NCBI GenBank assembly: GCA_018340805.1
Contig: JACMZG010001863.1
Coordinates: forward strand, 56,607,080 to 56,671,079
Source of the DNA: Microvelia longipes
Lineage: Eukaryota; Arthropoda; Insecta; Hemiptera; Veliidae
Direction of reading: 5' to 3'
Length of the DNA stretch: 64,000 nucleotides
Numbering within the stretch: the first letter of the stretch is position 1; every line of letters begins with the position of its first letter. The translations under genes were made by a program, and so were the position numbers. The notes under the pieces were generated by a model. It was not told where the DNA came from and did no database searches. It saw nothing but the letters and a program-made list of their open reading frames with translations. Of the stretch, positions 21,430 through 33,414 are shown piece after piece.

Positions 21430-22060
21430 GGATTTAATTCAATAAATTTAATATCAGAAAACACGAAACTAAAATTGGACCGACAGAATTTCTCAAGAGA
21501 AAACGTGTCTTTGGTAACTTCTCTCCTAAAACACTCGTAGTCAGGTGAGTGAGTAGACATGCGCAGTACAGCAAGTAGTAACCTTCTCCCCATGCAGTTA
21601 TAAACCCAGCATTGGGATCCATAAAACCTCCCCCCCCCCTCAAAACTATTCCAAACCTAAATTTAAAACAAACCGAAATCTTGCGATATATACTTAAAAG
21701 TATATATTTTTAAAATACAAGGTACAGGGTTCCTCGAATCTTCTTCTTACAACTTCGGACTAACTTCGCTCGCCCTCAGATTGTCATCATTATCCAAGTC
21801 CTAAAATGATATTTATTCATTCTCGATGAGCTCGACCTCAGAACATCATGATTGCCCGAAGCTTAGCAGGCGCGGATCCAGCACAAATTCTTGGGAGGGG
21901 CGATTATTGAGGGCTTAGTATAACAATTAATTTCACGTGAGGGTGCAAGTGCTTTATTGAAGGTTTAGTATAACTTGAGATATTTATAATTAAATAGTAG
22001 CATTTAAAAAAGTATCAAAGATGCAGGTGAAGCCAGCTAAAAACGGGTTTTAGCGAATTC
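21430..22060. other. Spacer, nothing recognised
   Basis: Two overlapping minus frames (21294-21643) lack recognisable motifs. A C-run lies at 21630-21639. Confidence 0.4.
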
Positions 22061-22061
22061 C

Positions 22062-22167
22062 ATCAATGGAATAATGGAAATGACGCTTATGAAGTTAATT
22101 GGATAACGGAAGTTGAGGGGATATGTATGTCCAAAATATGCCTATATATATATATATTATATTATAT

Positions 22168-22198
<31 letters not shown>

Positions 22199-22290
22199 CA
22201 CAAATATTATAATTTGGAAATACATACCCCCTCAACTTCCGTTATCCAATTAACCTCATAAGCGTCATTTCCATTATTCCATTAATTGTA
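22062..22290. mobile_element. Palindromic MITE with (TA)n core
   Basis: Left arm 22062-22137 (ATCAATGGAATAATGGAAAT, GACGCTTATGAAGTTAATTG, GATAACGGAAGTTGAGGGG) is inverted almost perfectly at 22213-22290. The 75-bp core is mainly TA alternation. Confidence 0.85.
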
Positions 22291-22299
22291 AAATAATGG

Positions 22300-22915
22300 A
22301 ATTATGGAATTTTAATAAAGTAAAGTTGAGGTTTGGATTTCTTTTCACTTAGGTACAACATATTATATAGAAGGAACTAAAAATGTTAGATTTTGACCAT
22401 TTTTCATTAATTTTCACATCAACATTTATCCATATACCAAATAGTTAAGTGTCAACGATTGCTTGAAGTGCCATAGAATTTTGATGAGTGAGTGAGTGAG
22501 TGTCAAAACTGCCTATCTTAGAGCCATTTTATCTCAATATCATGAAATGGTTAAAGATATGAAATTCGATAGAATGAGTCAGCTCAATAAGATCGTTTAG
22601 TTAATATTAAAATTATATTATGTCCTTAATAAAAAGATAAGAGGGGGCGAGATACTAGTCTCGAGATGCTTCCTGAAAAGGATGGTACACCAGTGACCGC
22701 TAGATTTGGCGAGGGTACTGCCGTTCCCCCAGCTTAATGTATCACAGGATTTGTTCGTTTAATTTTATTTTAATATTAATGTTAGACACAATTAAGTTTG
22801 AATTAAAAGATTGGGATACAGATCATATCTAAATAAACTTCGAGCAGTAAAATTCTATTTTTAAATTAAGTTACATTTTTTAAATATGTAAAATCAACAA
22901 TAACAATTATAATTA
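22300..22915. other. AT-rich spacer with one coding-like island
   Basis: Mostly AT-rich. A GC-richer island at 22640-22737 translates on the plus strand as LEMLPEKDGTPVTARFGEG before a stop. Splice context is weak and both strands look equally open, so no exon is called. Confidence 0.35.
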
Positions 22916-22916
22916 A

Positions 22917-23393
22917 TTAACACAATATAATTGTGCGAGAGACACCTAGGAAATGTAACAAGCAAAATGCAATGCTACAACTGGGAACTGTTCCATCATT
23001 CGACATTCGTCATCATTGATGGCTCGACATAAAGTCATGTCCCACTCGGTTTCGTTACGTCTAGCTCATCAGGGCGCCGACAGAGCCTGAACTCACTCTG
23101 ACCTCAATTAATTCCGAAGAATATATGTGAAGTACTTACCAGAGACGAGCGGTTGCTCTCTTACCGCCATCATGCATGGCAAGCAAAAACATATATCATT
23201 TGATACTACCGAATTTGCAAAACATGATAGTTGACGAGTTATGTCGAGCCATCAATGATGACGAATGTCGAATGATGGAGCAGTTCCCAGATGTAGCATT
23301 GCATTTTACATTTCCTAGGTGTCTCTCGCACAATTATATTGTGTCAACTATTCATGTTTTGAAAATTTCGGTAGTATCAAATGATATATAATT
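22917..23393. repeat. Second ribozyme-repeat locus: inverted unit followed by a forward partial unit
   Basis: 22917-23235 is one complete 317-bp-type unit in minus orientation, with scattered differences from the array. At 23235 it switches to a forward partial unit running to about 23393 (TTATGTCGAGCCATCAATGA to GGTAGTATCAAATGATATAT) without a ribozyme. This is the same head-to-head arrangement as at 10.8 kb. Confidence 0.9.
23045..23085 (-). ncRNA. Hammerhead ribozyme core, diverged copy
   Basis: Minus strand: CTCTGTC, GGCGCC, CTGATGA, GCTA-GACG-TAAC, GAAA, CCGAG. One stem II pair (U-A to C-A) and one stem III pair (U-A to U-C) are broken, while all catalytic core bases are kept. Probably weak or inactive. 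Confidence 0.65.
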
Positions 23394-23394
23394 A

Positions 23395-24015
23395 ATTAAT
23401 TAAAATATGCAACTTAACATGAAAATTTGGTGGCTCTATTTGGTTATCCGGAAAAAATGTAATTTTTACCTCGTTGGTAAGTCTGTATTGAAGCTGTAGA
23501 AGGAACTGACATTCAAACCAAAGAAATGTTTACAGCTGTCAAAGCAAATGTTTATTTACCACGACTCTGTGATTTACAGCTCATTCCTTTCCTTCTGTAT
23601 CGCGCTTGTTGTTTTGTTTGTTTTCACAGAGAAAATTATAAACAAAATGAAAATTCACATGAAATATACTTTTATTTATCCTCTTTAAATCATTTTAATC
23701 TCCATTTTTTTTTATAAAGTTTTAAAAAATTTATTAAATTTTTTGTCTTTGCGCTATTGTTTAAGCTTTAACAACACATTTTAAGCACTCAAATTTAAAA
23801 TTCTATATTTTTCCATATTTTATATACAACAACATAGAAGAAGGGTACATAGAGTAATTGAGTGGTACTCTTTTCTAGAACAAACAAAATCGGCTCCGTC
23901 ATACAAGGACTTAAGTAAGGCTTATTTAGGTATAGTTGAACTTAATCTGAGAATAGTTATCTTAATCCCTGATTAAAACAGAGGTGGGGACTGTCAAAAT
24001 AAATACACTAAATAC
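23395..24015. other. AT-rich spacer, nothing recognised
   Basis: Contains the 63-codon frame at 23526-23717, which has no recognisable domain. Confidence 0.4.
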
Positions 24016-24016
24016 A

Positions 24017-24123
<107 letters not shown>

Positions 24124-24464
24124 TTGTCGGCCATTTATTTTTGGCCGATCAGAAAGTCAAACGGAATTACTTCCACTAATTCCTTTAACTTCCGTCACTC
24201 GAACAACCTTATAAGAGTAAATTTTATAATAAAAATTCGCTTACAAATTTTAGATAAAATTCTAACCAAAGAGGCTAAAGGGAGACTTACACAAGGTTAA
24301 AATATTAAAAAGAATATAAACAAAAATAATTATATGACAGAATAAACAATATTTCTTGAGTTGCGTCCAAACTTGTCCTGATCTCTACATAAAGAAAATT
24401 TTAGTGTTTTCTTTAGAATATAATAATTTTTACGAAACATTCAAACGGAATGTTAATGATAACA

Positions 24465-24785
24465 AATTAAAGGAGATAATAGAGGAGTAACCAACTACAG
24501 AACGTATAGGAAGGTAGCAAATTGAAGGAGATAACAGAGGAGCAACCATCTAAAGAAGTTACAGACATGGAGCAAATCAGAATGGTCATAGAGAAGTAAC
24601 CATCTAAAGAAGTTACAGAGTTAAAATCATTTGGAGGAGGTGATAGAGGAGTGACCATCTAAAGGAGTTACAGAGATAATGTAATTTGGAGGAGGCCATA
24701 GAGGAGTAAGCCATCTAAAGAAGTTACAAAAATGGAGCATGTTGGAAGGGCCATAGAGAAGTAACTAACTAAAGAATTTTCAAGG
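24465..24785. repeat. About 62-bp tandem repeat
   Basis: Five to six units with the phrases GAGGAGTAACCATCTAAAG, AAGTTACAGA and TTGGAGGAGG. Moderately diverged, non-coding. Confidence 0.8.
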
Positions 24786-24792
24786 GTGTAAC

Positions 24793-24930
24793 AATTTTTT
24801 TTTTTTTTTAAATGCCTTTATTAAAATAATTAATTTACAATATTTACATGACGTACATAATATATAAAAAAAAAAACAAGGCTACCTCTCTGCTATGAAG
24901 CTTGCGCTTTGCGCTGCAGAGAGGGAGTTC
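24793..24930 (-). mobile_element. 3' end of a retroposed sequence (A15 tail, AATAAA), minus
   Basis: Minus strand: hairpin CTCTCTGCAGCGCAAAGCGC, AT-rich stretch, then TTTTAATAAAGGCATTT and A15. Same layout as the piece at 17205-17340. The AATAAA just before the tail suggests a pol II LINE transcript. Confidence 0.55.
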
Positions 24931-25107
24931 CTTAACTCTATATATAGATACTTTTTTTAGCACTAGTAACTTCTTAATCTAGACATAATCTTAATCTATG
25001 TTAATAATTTCTAGAACTTAACCTATGTTAGTAAAAGTTTAATATAATTGAATGGTTTTTATAATAAATTTATTTATTTGTATTTTTGTATTATTTATTT
25101 GTATATA

Positions 25108-25292
25108 AACATATACATACACACACACACATACAGACATACATATACACGCACACATATATATACACACACATACATACATATACATACATACACATAC
25201 ACACACATATACATATACATACATATTCATATAAATACATATACACACGTACATATATATACATATACATACACACACACATCTATTTATAT
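25108..25292. repeat. (CA)n/(TACA)n microsatellite
   Basis: Purine-pyrimidine alternation rich in ACACAC and TACATA. The four open frames here encode only Tyr/Thr/His/Ile or Val/Cys/Met runs and are not genes. Confidence 0.95.
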
Positions 25293-25294
25293 AT

Positions 25295-26555
25295 TTATTT
25301 ATTTGTTTGTTTTGTTTTATTATTTATTATCAAATTAAATTATAATTATCTTACATGGGTAATGTCTAACTCCCTTTTTAATTGAAGCCTAAGTTGGAAT
25401 CGAAAGGCCGCTACAAATACCTGTAATTTAATATTTCTATACCAAATTTATCAATTGTTTCACATTCCAACATATTTAGGATAAACTCTTCGATCAGATT
25501 ATCGTTGACCAATAACAGACGTATTAAACTTATTTCTAATAAAGTAAACGAGCAGTCTAAATAATAAAACAAATAATAACTTAGGACCTGAAAAAACCAT
25601 GGGGGCGGTAGCGTGAAAAATCTTGGAAGCTAATTTTATTCTAATTTTCCATATAAAAACTTTCTAGTTAAGAAATAAATATGTGGGACGATTTTATCAT
25701 TTTCCGCTATGATTTTATTTTATTTAGTGACTACTTGGTAAATTGTCCCCAAATTCAATACAGAGTAAACAATTGGATAAAAGCATTCAAAATAATAACA
25801 AAGAACAAACAAGAATTTAAAAAACAAACTGTAAAAAATACATGTGATTAAATCTTTTAGTATACTAGTAGACATATATATCTATATACATACATGTATA
25901 AGATAAAAATTTAAATCATTGCTAATTTTACAAGAGAGAATTTGTTTAAATGCCAAATGAATAATGTACTTTCGCAAATTTATTTCAAGTTTAATTTTAT
26001 TTTTACGTTTTCCTTTTTTCTTTCTTTTAGTTATATTGTTTTTCTTTTGGGTTTCCGTTTGTTCTCTATGATTCTATTCTATTATACCGAAGGTATACAG
26101 GAGAAGTATTGTATTTGCACTAAATTCAAAACTGGGAATTTAAATAAGTTGTTCGTTTGAGACCTTCTAAGAGGTATTTAACAAGATGCCAAAATTTATG
26201 CGTGCAAGTCCGATTGTATCGTGGCTCTAAGAGTGTTCGTGCTAGAGACTTAAAACTGGGCATAAATTTAGCCGTTTCAAAATAACCCGTCATAAATGAC
26301 TGGGCAAAAAAGATGGGATCAATTTGAAATTGGGCCCCCCCCCCCGAAGTCCTAACATAAAACCAACAAAAGTGCTAAGTTTCATCCCATTATCAAAAAT
26401 AGTATCAAATAACACGTATTTGTCTTAAAACAAATTAAAAAATAATTCATATAAGTTGAAATTTAGCAAGAGTGTAATAAATAATTAGAGTAAGTTTAAC
26501 AACAATGCGGCTGGTATATCTAGGGGTTTTGTAGAATCACTCACGCTAATCAGCA
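25295..26555. other. AT-rich spacer, nothing recognised
   Basis: Contains a C-run at 26335-26345 and a 72-codon frame (25942-26160) rich in Phe, with no recognisable domain. Confidence 0.4.
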
Positions 26556-26579
26556 CTAAGCAAGGAGTGAGAGCACGAG

Positions 26580-27212
26580 TCCGAAGCGAGAAGTATGAGC
26601 CTAAAGAATACGATAAAGTGAGGATAAGCGTAACGAATACGATAAAGAGAGGATAAGCGTAGCAAATACGATAAAGAGAGGATAAGAGAAGCGAATATGA
26701 TAAAGAGAGGATAAGCGTAGCAAATACGATAAAGAGAGGATAAGAGAAGCGAATATGATAAAGAGGATAAGCGTAGCAAATACGATAAAGAGAGGATAAG
26801 AGAAGCGAATTGATAAAGAGAAGGATAAGTAGCGATATTAAGCGTAGCGAATATGATAAGAGAGGATAAGCGTAGCAAATACGATAAAGAGAGGATAAGA
26901 GAAGCGAATATGATAAAGAGAGGATAACGTAGCGAATACGATAAAGAGAGAGGATAAGCGTAGCGAATACGATAAAGAGAGGATAAGAGAAGCGAATATG
27001 ATAAAGAGAGGATAAGCGTAGCGAATACGATAAAGAGAGAGAGGATAAGCGTAGCGAATACGATAAAGAGAGGATAAGAGAAGCGAATATGATAAAGAGA
27101 GAATAACGTAGCGAATACGATAAAGAGAGAGGATAAGCGTAGCGAATACGATAAAGAGAGGATAAGAGAAGCGAATATGATAAAGAGAGGATAACGTAGC
27201 GAATACGATAAA
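26580..27212. repeat. 29-bp minisatellite with two alternating unit types
   Basis: Units read GATAAAGAGAGGATAAG followed by either CGTAGC(A/G)AATAC or AGAAGCGAATAT. The two versions mostly alternate, giving a 58-bp higher-order period. The 110-codon minus frame is repeat translation. Confidence 0.95.
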
Positions 27213-27214
27213 TT

Positions 27215-27888
27215 GTGAGTTACGCGTTACCCTATTCTATAATTCACTAAAAATTACATTAAATAGAATACAGTTAAATAAATATCATTGAAAACGTTAT
27301 ACAAAGTCAGCAAGCCCACTCGCAATTCTGTATATCTGTTATCTCAACGCAACCAATTAATATTATGTACTGATAACAAGTGACAGCCTACTAATAATAC
27401 ATATTTCATCATTTTCTCCTCTGATTTATTGTACAAAAATATTTCACTAAACTTTTCTCATATTTTACTAAAACAGTTCTCTTCTTTAAACTGCAACGTC
27501 TAGAAATCTATCCCTAAGGATAGATTCTGTAGTAAAAATATCACCAATAGCAAATGTAGTGCGATTCTCATTAAAAAAAATACTATGGTTAGAGGAGAAA
27601 AATAGACATTTTTACGGTAAAAAATACAATGAATGACGTCGCAATATCACAAAACACAACCAAGAAAAACAGAATAACAAGAGGAGCTTTATGATCTTGG
27701 ATAGTGATGATAATGAACTTGTGTGTTAAAAAATTGCATTCGAATTAAAGTGAGTACATCTCTTAATAGAACCATATCAAACCATATCTGAATAGATATG
27801 ATCACACATAAATACGATTTTCTATTTAATAGAGATTTTAAGTAAGAATAGATGTCATAAAATATGGTTTAGATTTTATATCACTCCA
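27215..27888. other. AT-rich spacer, nothing recognised
   Basis: No coding or structural signal seen. Confidence 0.4.
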
Positions 27889-27889
27889 T

Positions 27890-28347
27890 AGAAAAAATTT
27901 GATACAATTGATAATAGATAAAGGTTTAGATTATTATGTAGAAAAGATTTGATAATATTGATAAGAGATATAGGTTTAGATTATTATTTAGAAAAGCCTG
28001 ATAATATTGATATAAAGGTTTAGATTATTATTTAGAAAAGACTTGATAATATTGATAAGAGATAAAGGTTAGATTTTTATTGATAATATTGATAAGAGAT
28101 AAAGGTTTAGATTAATTTAGAAAAGACTTGAAATATTGATAAGATAAAGGTTTAGATTATTTAGAAAAGACTTGATAATATTGATAAGAGATAAAGGTTT
28201 AGATTATTATTTAGAAAAGACTTGATAATAAGAGATTAGGTTTAGATTTATTTAGAAAAGACTGAGATATTGATAAGAGATAAAGGTTTAGATTATTATT
28301 TAGTAAAGATTTGATAATTAAGATAAGAGATAAGGTTTAGATTATTA
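27890..28347. repeat. About 50-bp AT-rich tandem repeat
   Basis: About ten units of TTGATAATATTGATAAGAG plus ATAAAGGTTTAGATTATTAT and TTAGAAAAGAC, several with internal deletions. Confidence 0.9.
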
Positions 28348-28349
28348 TT

Positions 28350-29320
28350 TTAAGATTACTGATGAGTTTTTTGTATATGCTAATAAGCAGAAGTGTTCTT
28401 TATAGTTCAGTTAGCTGTAAGGGACACATTATCACTATAATCTAATAATCTATCATTTAAAACGCTTAAGTAACAAGTAAAAGATTTATTTAAAGAAAAC
28501 TAGCCAATGAATAAATTAAAAAATAATTATTAACAATACCTAATTTTTTTATGTTTTAGAAACTATTGTGATCATTTTTTGGGAACAAGTAAGAGATTCG
28601 TTTACCAAATCTACACACCCAAAATCTGAACCTTAGAAGGTAATTTTTTAGAAATTTGAAGCCACCCACACAAATATGCAGATAACATGTGGGAGGGGGG
28701 TTAAAGCGGTCAAAACATAATAAAGATTTAGATGATTAAAAGATTTGAATCATGAAAATTAATTTAAATGGGATGAAAGTGATTTTGTCGATTTTACCTT
28801 TCCGAATAGCAGGATCGTCGCTCTGTTTGACTGTGCGGAGCGAGGTGCGAGCCTGAACTTAGTGGAGCAAGATGCGAGCCCGAACCAGGCGAACTCATTT
28901 CTACATAAAACATCACACTTCATAATCCACTAAAATCACCACTTAACCTACATTTAGCCACTGAATCACTTTAATAATGACCACTAAAGAAATTAATAAA
29001 AAATTAACTTCTTTTAAGAAGTTTTTTTTTGAGAATTTGGGAGCACGGTGTGGAAGAGTGGTTGGAACGGAGTCGACTAGAGGGATATTTGGAGGGTGAC
29101 TGGTATGCGACAAGCCTTCCCTCTAGCGGATACCTCCATAAACACCATACAATACACAATAGTGTAAACATAAATACACAGTAAAAACATGCTTCAAGTA
29201 TCAACTGAAAATACATACTAAACAATACCATGAATATGATTATATGTAACATATAGTATGACTCAAACCATATCAAGTGCATAAAATAGGCATGAGTATA
29301 CATGCTGGTATGGTATACAT
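28350..29320. other. AT-rich spacer, one doubtful mini-exon
   Basis: On the minus strand 28795-28826 is bounded by CACAG and GTAAAA splice-like sites in a phase that could follow the exon at 32780. At 32 nt it may be chance. The 123-codon minus frame at 29004-29375 overlaps a SINE and is not credible. Confidence 0.3.
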
Positions 29321-29323
29321 ACG

Positions 29324-29556
29324 TAAATAAATAAATAAAAAATTTTAGGGTCACGCGACCCAATAGGGTATTCAACCAGCGGGAAGAACCTTAGGTGGAT
29401 TGCTTCTGCTATGCTCTAATTTATTATTAAAGTTAGCAAAGTCTCTTTATTACCAATACTTTTCATATAAACTGAGATCATAGTACGGGCAGCGAACCCC
29501 GGACTTCTGGTGCCGAAATCAAGTGATTTTACGATCACTGATACTGAGGCAAACAT
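29324..29556 (-). mobile_element. tRNA-derived SINE, minus orientation, diverged
   Basis: Tail (ATTT)n on the plus-strand left side (TAAATAAATAAATAAA), then the 3' hairpins (GGGTCGCGTGACCC and AGGGTATTC), the conserved body, and on the minus strand GGGGTTCGCTGCCC (box B) and GTGATCGTAAAATCAC (box A region, altered). Confidence 0.8.
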
Positions 29557-29599
29557 GATATACAGTAGTCATGGTAACGAAATTCTCGCGTTTAAAAAT

Positions 29600-29645
29600 A
29601 TAAATATAATAGTGCGAGAGATACGTAGGAATGTAACACTTTGTT
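29600..29645 (-). repeat. Degenerate fragment of the ribozyme repeat
   Basis: ATAATAGTGCGAGAGATACG then AGGAATGTAACA matches the unit segment around GCGAGAGACACC and GGAAATGTAACA. No ribozyme part remains. Confidence 0.5.
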
Positions 29646-29649
29646 TGTT

Positions 29650-30315
29650 ACTAATACGGCGCTGCGTATACGATTGAGAGTATGGGGACAGTTTAGCCCC
29701 AGAGACTATCATAATACTTAATAGGTACTGAGACCTGGAGCAAATTCATAGAGGCAGAAGACCTCAGTTGCGACCTGCAAGTCTGAGTAAGACAAACGCA
29801 GAAATTCCCTTACAGGACAGCATGACAGCCAAGCATAGATGTAAAGTGAAGGGTGAGCATATTATAACATCAAGCTAGTTTTATATGCACCGTTGAGACT
29901 CCATGTAAGTAGACAGCAGATGTCAACAGGTTGAAGTTAATCAGGATAACTCAGGAACATCTCCTGATTCGAGCCCTAAGTGAGTATATTCACTTAGGGT
30001 CACCGCAAAGTAGAAGAACCTGATAACTGCCTTACAGTTTGAAGGCTTTTAAGTATTACCAACCTAGCAACTTCACTTTGAAACGCCAATGACCGTCTCC
30101 ACCCAATTCTTGACATGACTTGGCGGGACAGAAAAGTTTATTTCCCTACTTTTTTTTACTAAAGACTTGGCAGGGAGTTTTTTTACCACGTAAGTGGTTT
30201 TTTGTAAGATTTCATGGCTTTTTGTACGGCTTCTATTTTATGTAAAAACAGATGTAAACAAGATACGTGTTGTAGATAAAGCTGTAAAGGGTGTCAAGGT
30301 ATTCATGGCACTCTT
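29650..30315. other. Spacer, nothing recognised
   Basis: Mixed composition. A short inverted pair AAGTGAGTATATTCACTT lies near 29978-29995. No gene called. Confidence 0.4.
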
Positions 30316-30319
30316 AAGC

Positions 30320-30810
30320 TCTTTTTTTTGTGGCGCGTACAGCATAGGAATTATGAATTTGGAACGTATTGATACAAGAATTTTAAAAGGCATCAGACAA
30401 ATCCAAAAGTCCTTAAACACCAAAATCCATTTATTAGTAAATAGTGCAAGTGGGTCAATTTATATAAAAGTAGCGTTGGCTAGCTTAGTTTCTAGCTCTG
30501 TGTTTAGCATAGGAATGTCGAATTTGATTTTTTATTAAGTAGGAATGCACACGAGCATAAGACAAATCTAAAAAGTCCTTACATACCAAAGTGTGTTCAG
30601 TAGTTTAGGCTGTAGGTGCGTAAACATATAAAGCTATCGTTTGCTAGCTTAGTTTTTCCCACCGCGTTTAGAGTAGGAATGTCGAATTTGATATTTTATT
30701 AAGTAGGGATGGACACGAGCATAAGACGGATCCAAAAAGTCCTCATATGTCAAAATCCGTTCTGTAGTTTAGGCTGTAGGTGCGTCAACAAAAAGTGCAG
30801 AAAGAACGAC
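30320..30810. repeat. About 165-bp tandem repeat, three units
   Basis: TAGGAAT-TGAATTTG landmarks occur near 30345, 30510 and 30673, with shared segments AAGTCCTTA, TTAGGCTGTAGGTGCGT and GCTAGCTTAGTTT. The 114-codon frame at 30194-30538 crosses unit boundaries and is not supported as a gene. Confidence 0.8.
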
Positions 30811-31154
30811 TTCTTATAAGAATAAGAAGTCGTCAAAAATGCCATTTTCAAACCTCTTTTTCTCCACTTTTGCTAAGCCGATTAGGATGATTTTTTTTAA
30901 ATTTGTTTACTGACTTTGCGGGGTATTTTAACTTTTTTTAATTTTAACTTTAAATTAGTTACGAGTAATGCTTGATAATTGAGTAACTGCTCAAGTGTTA
31001 AAGCATAAACCGGAACCTTAAGCAAAAAACGGATTTTTTAACGGAAACACGCATTCCAAAGGAAATTCGCCCGACATACGGACCACCGCACCAGAATTAT
31101 CTTAAAATGTAAAGTGGTATAAAAATAAAGTAATTAATATTATGGAGAGTTTAT

Positions 31155-31333
31155 ACTATAACACAAAACACACACAATGTCCGCTAGGCCAAAAACGATT
31201 TATCTATTATAGCCTTAACTCCATATTGGAGTAGGTTACAATGACTTTCCCTTGAGAGCCCCAAAATATTTATAACCTCTCAATGTATTGAGATAAGCTA
31301 AGCCCCCTCTAGTAATAAAATATCTATACCTTT
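31155..31333 (-). mobile_element. Partial CATAGAGATAT-family MITE
   Basis: Minus-orientation copy of the left part of the family: AATGTCCGCTAGGCCAAAAA, CCTTGAGAGCCCCAAA, CTCTCAATGTATTGAGATA, and the terminus CCCCCTCTAGTAATAAAATA. Confidence 0.7.
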
Positions 31334-31824
31334 ATATTTGAAATCTAAGAAAATAACTGTAATTAAAAAATTTACCGATGTTTCATATTTGAAATCTACG
31401 ATGGACTTTATTGGCTAAGGTCGGTCTACACCAACGCACAACATTAAAAGACACAACGTATCGGTAAAGCAAGGCGCCATTTTGAATACTAACGTTGTTT
31501 AATCATAATTTTTATGATAACAGTTATTGAAAATCTTATCAAAAGTCGATTATTGAAATGTGATACCACTGATAAGTGGGTTGTAATAGTGATTTAGTGA
31601 GTGTGGATCGTAAAATTAACAACCGACGTAATATATCAAGTGCACTTTAATCAATGTATAAGTCGAAACAAAGTGTGTAAAGAGAACATTACGTAACTAG
31701 TCACGAATACTTAGTTCGAAAATCAAAATCGTCTAGAGCGCAGCACTTGTTGATAATATTGATAAAACGAGTGTGATCCTTTTTTAACGCTCATCTTATT
31801 ATTGAATGCATTTCAATAGAAAGG

Positions 31825-31860
31825 TATATATAAATATATATATATATATATCTATATATA

Positions 31861-31935
<75 letters not shown>

Positions 31936-31989
31936 TAATACATATATATATATATATATAATTTATATATATATATATAATATATATAT

Positions 31990-32042
<53 letters not shown>

Positions 32043-32402
32043 TATATATATATATATATATATATAAATAAAATGCCCGTTTTAAGGCCTTTCGGCCATC
32101 AGGGTATTCATCGCGGGAACACTCAGGTGGGTGCATCTACTTAATATATATGTATAATAAAATGCCCGTTTTAGGGCCTTTCGCCTCAGGGTATTCATTC
32201 TGCGGAACAAACTCAGGTGATGTTGCATCTATATTATATATATATATATATATACTATATATAATATATATATATATACTATATTATATATATATATTAT
32301 ATATATATATTTATTATTATATATAATAAATGCCCGTTTTAGGGCCTTTCGCCATCAGGGGTATTCATTCTGCGGGGGTACAAACTCAGGTGGGTTGCAC
32401 TT

Positions 32403-32470
<68 letters not shown>

Positions 32471-32643
32471 AATAAAATGCCCGTTTAGGGCCTTTCGGCC
32501 ATCAGGGTATTCATTTCTGCGGGAACAACTCAGGTGGGTTGCATCTACTATATATAATATACATATATATATATATTATATATATATATATAATATATAT
32601 ATATATATATTATATATATATATTATATATATAATATATATGT
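31825..32643. repeat. (TA)n field with four amplified SINE 3' ends
   Basis: About 820 bp of interrupted TA alternation. Embedded at about 32075-32150, 32156-32230, 32320-32405 and 32468-32550 are four 75-85 bp copies of only the SINE 3' end. All lie in minus orientation: AATGCCCGTTTTAGGGCC, CATCAGGGTATTCAT, ACTCAGGTGGGTTGCATCTA. None has the tRNA-like head. The copies carry different indels. Confidence 0.9.
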
Positions 32644-32779
32644 AAATTACCACTGTTAATTTTGAAAAATAAAAAAACATTAATCATTATCAATTGATGA
32701 AATCAATTTGCTAGAAAAATAAAAAAATAAATTAAAGGAGAAACTAAACAACTGGTCTAAATACAATTTAAACACTTAC

Positions 32780-32841
32780 TTGTTATTATTTGTTTTTGAG
32801 AGGTTGGGATCACTGGTTTTCCGCCGCTCTCTCAGCTGCCG
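32780..32841 (-). CDS. Internal coding exon C of a host gene (minus strand)
   Basis: A 62-nt exon with acceptor TCTGTTATTACAG before CGGCAG and donor AA|GTAAGTG. In the phase set by the exon at 34370-34466 it encodes RQLRERRKTSDPNLSKTNNN plus two bases. Joined to exon B it gives KERIHQKRQLRERRKTSDPN, a basic stretch with a basophilic-kinase-type site (RRKTS). The intron to exon B is about 1.5 kb. I do not recognise the protein, and the following exon was not found with confidence. Confidence 0.7.
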
Positions 32842-33414
32842 CTGTAATAACAGAACAGCAAAAATTAGACAAGCATATATAATCCATATACAAAATACTA
32901 AGTATAAATATGACATCAAGTAATTGAATCTGTAATCAATTCAAATGATTTAAAGAAAATTTGCCAGCTTAATGCTTTGTGTGCTGCTACTATATGTCTA
33001 TGCAAGGATATCTAGTAATTACGGACGTCGAATACCGTTACAGTCGAAAAATAGTAGCATAGCTAATACTTTTGTAATAGCTATGCTATAGCTATACTTT
33101 AAATTAGCTATGCTATAGCTATACTTTAAATTAGGTAATAAATAATTTTGTATTTATTATGTACATTTAAGAAATATAATAATATTTATTTATTTATTAA
33201 TTATTTACACAAAATTTTCTACTTTCAAATTTGGCAACACGGAATCAGTCAGGTTATATTACAATTATTCGAGATTCGTTTGCTTGTTTGGTTCTTAATC
33301 TTATTCTCCGCGTCAGATATATTTTGATTTACTAAAATACAGTAAATAAGATGATAAAATATTACCACTGGCACCACGATTCGAATCTGGTAACCTTACT
33401 TATAGTAATATTAT

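Noticed and set aside
25039..25385. Several Tyr/Thr/His- or Cys/Val-rich frames
   Set aside because: Translation of a (CA)n/(TACA)n microsatellite.
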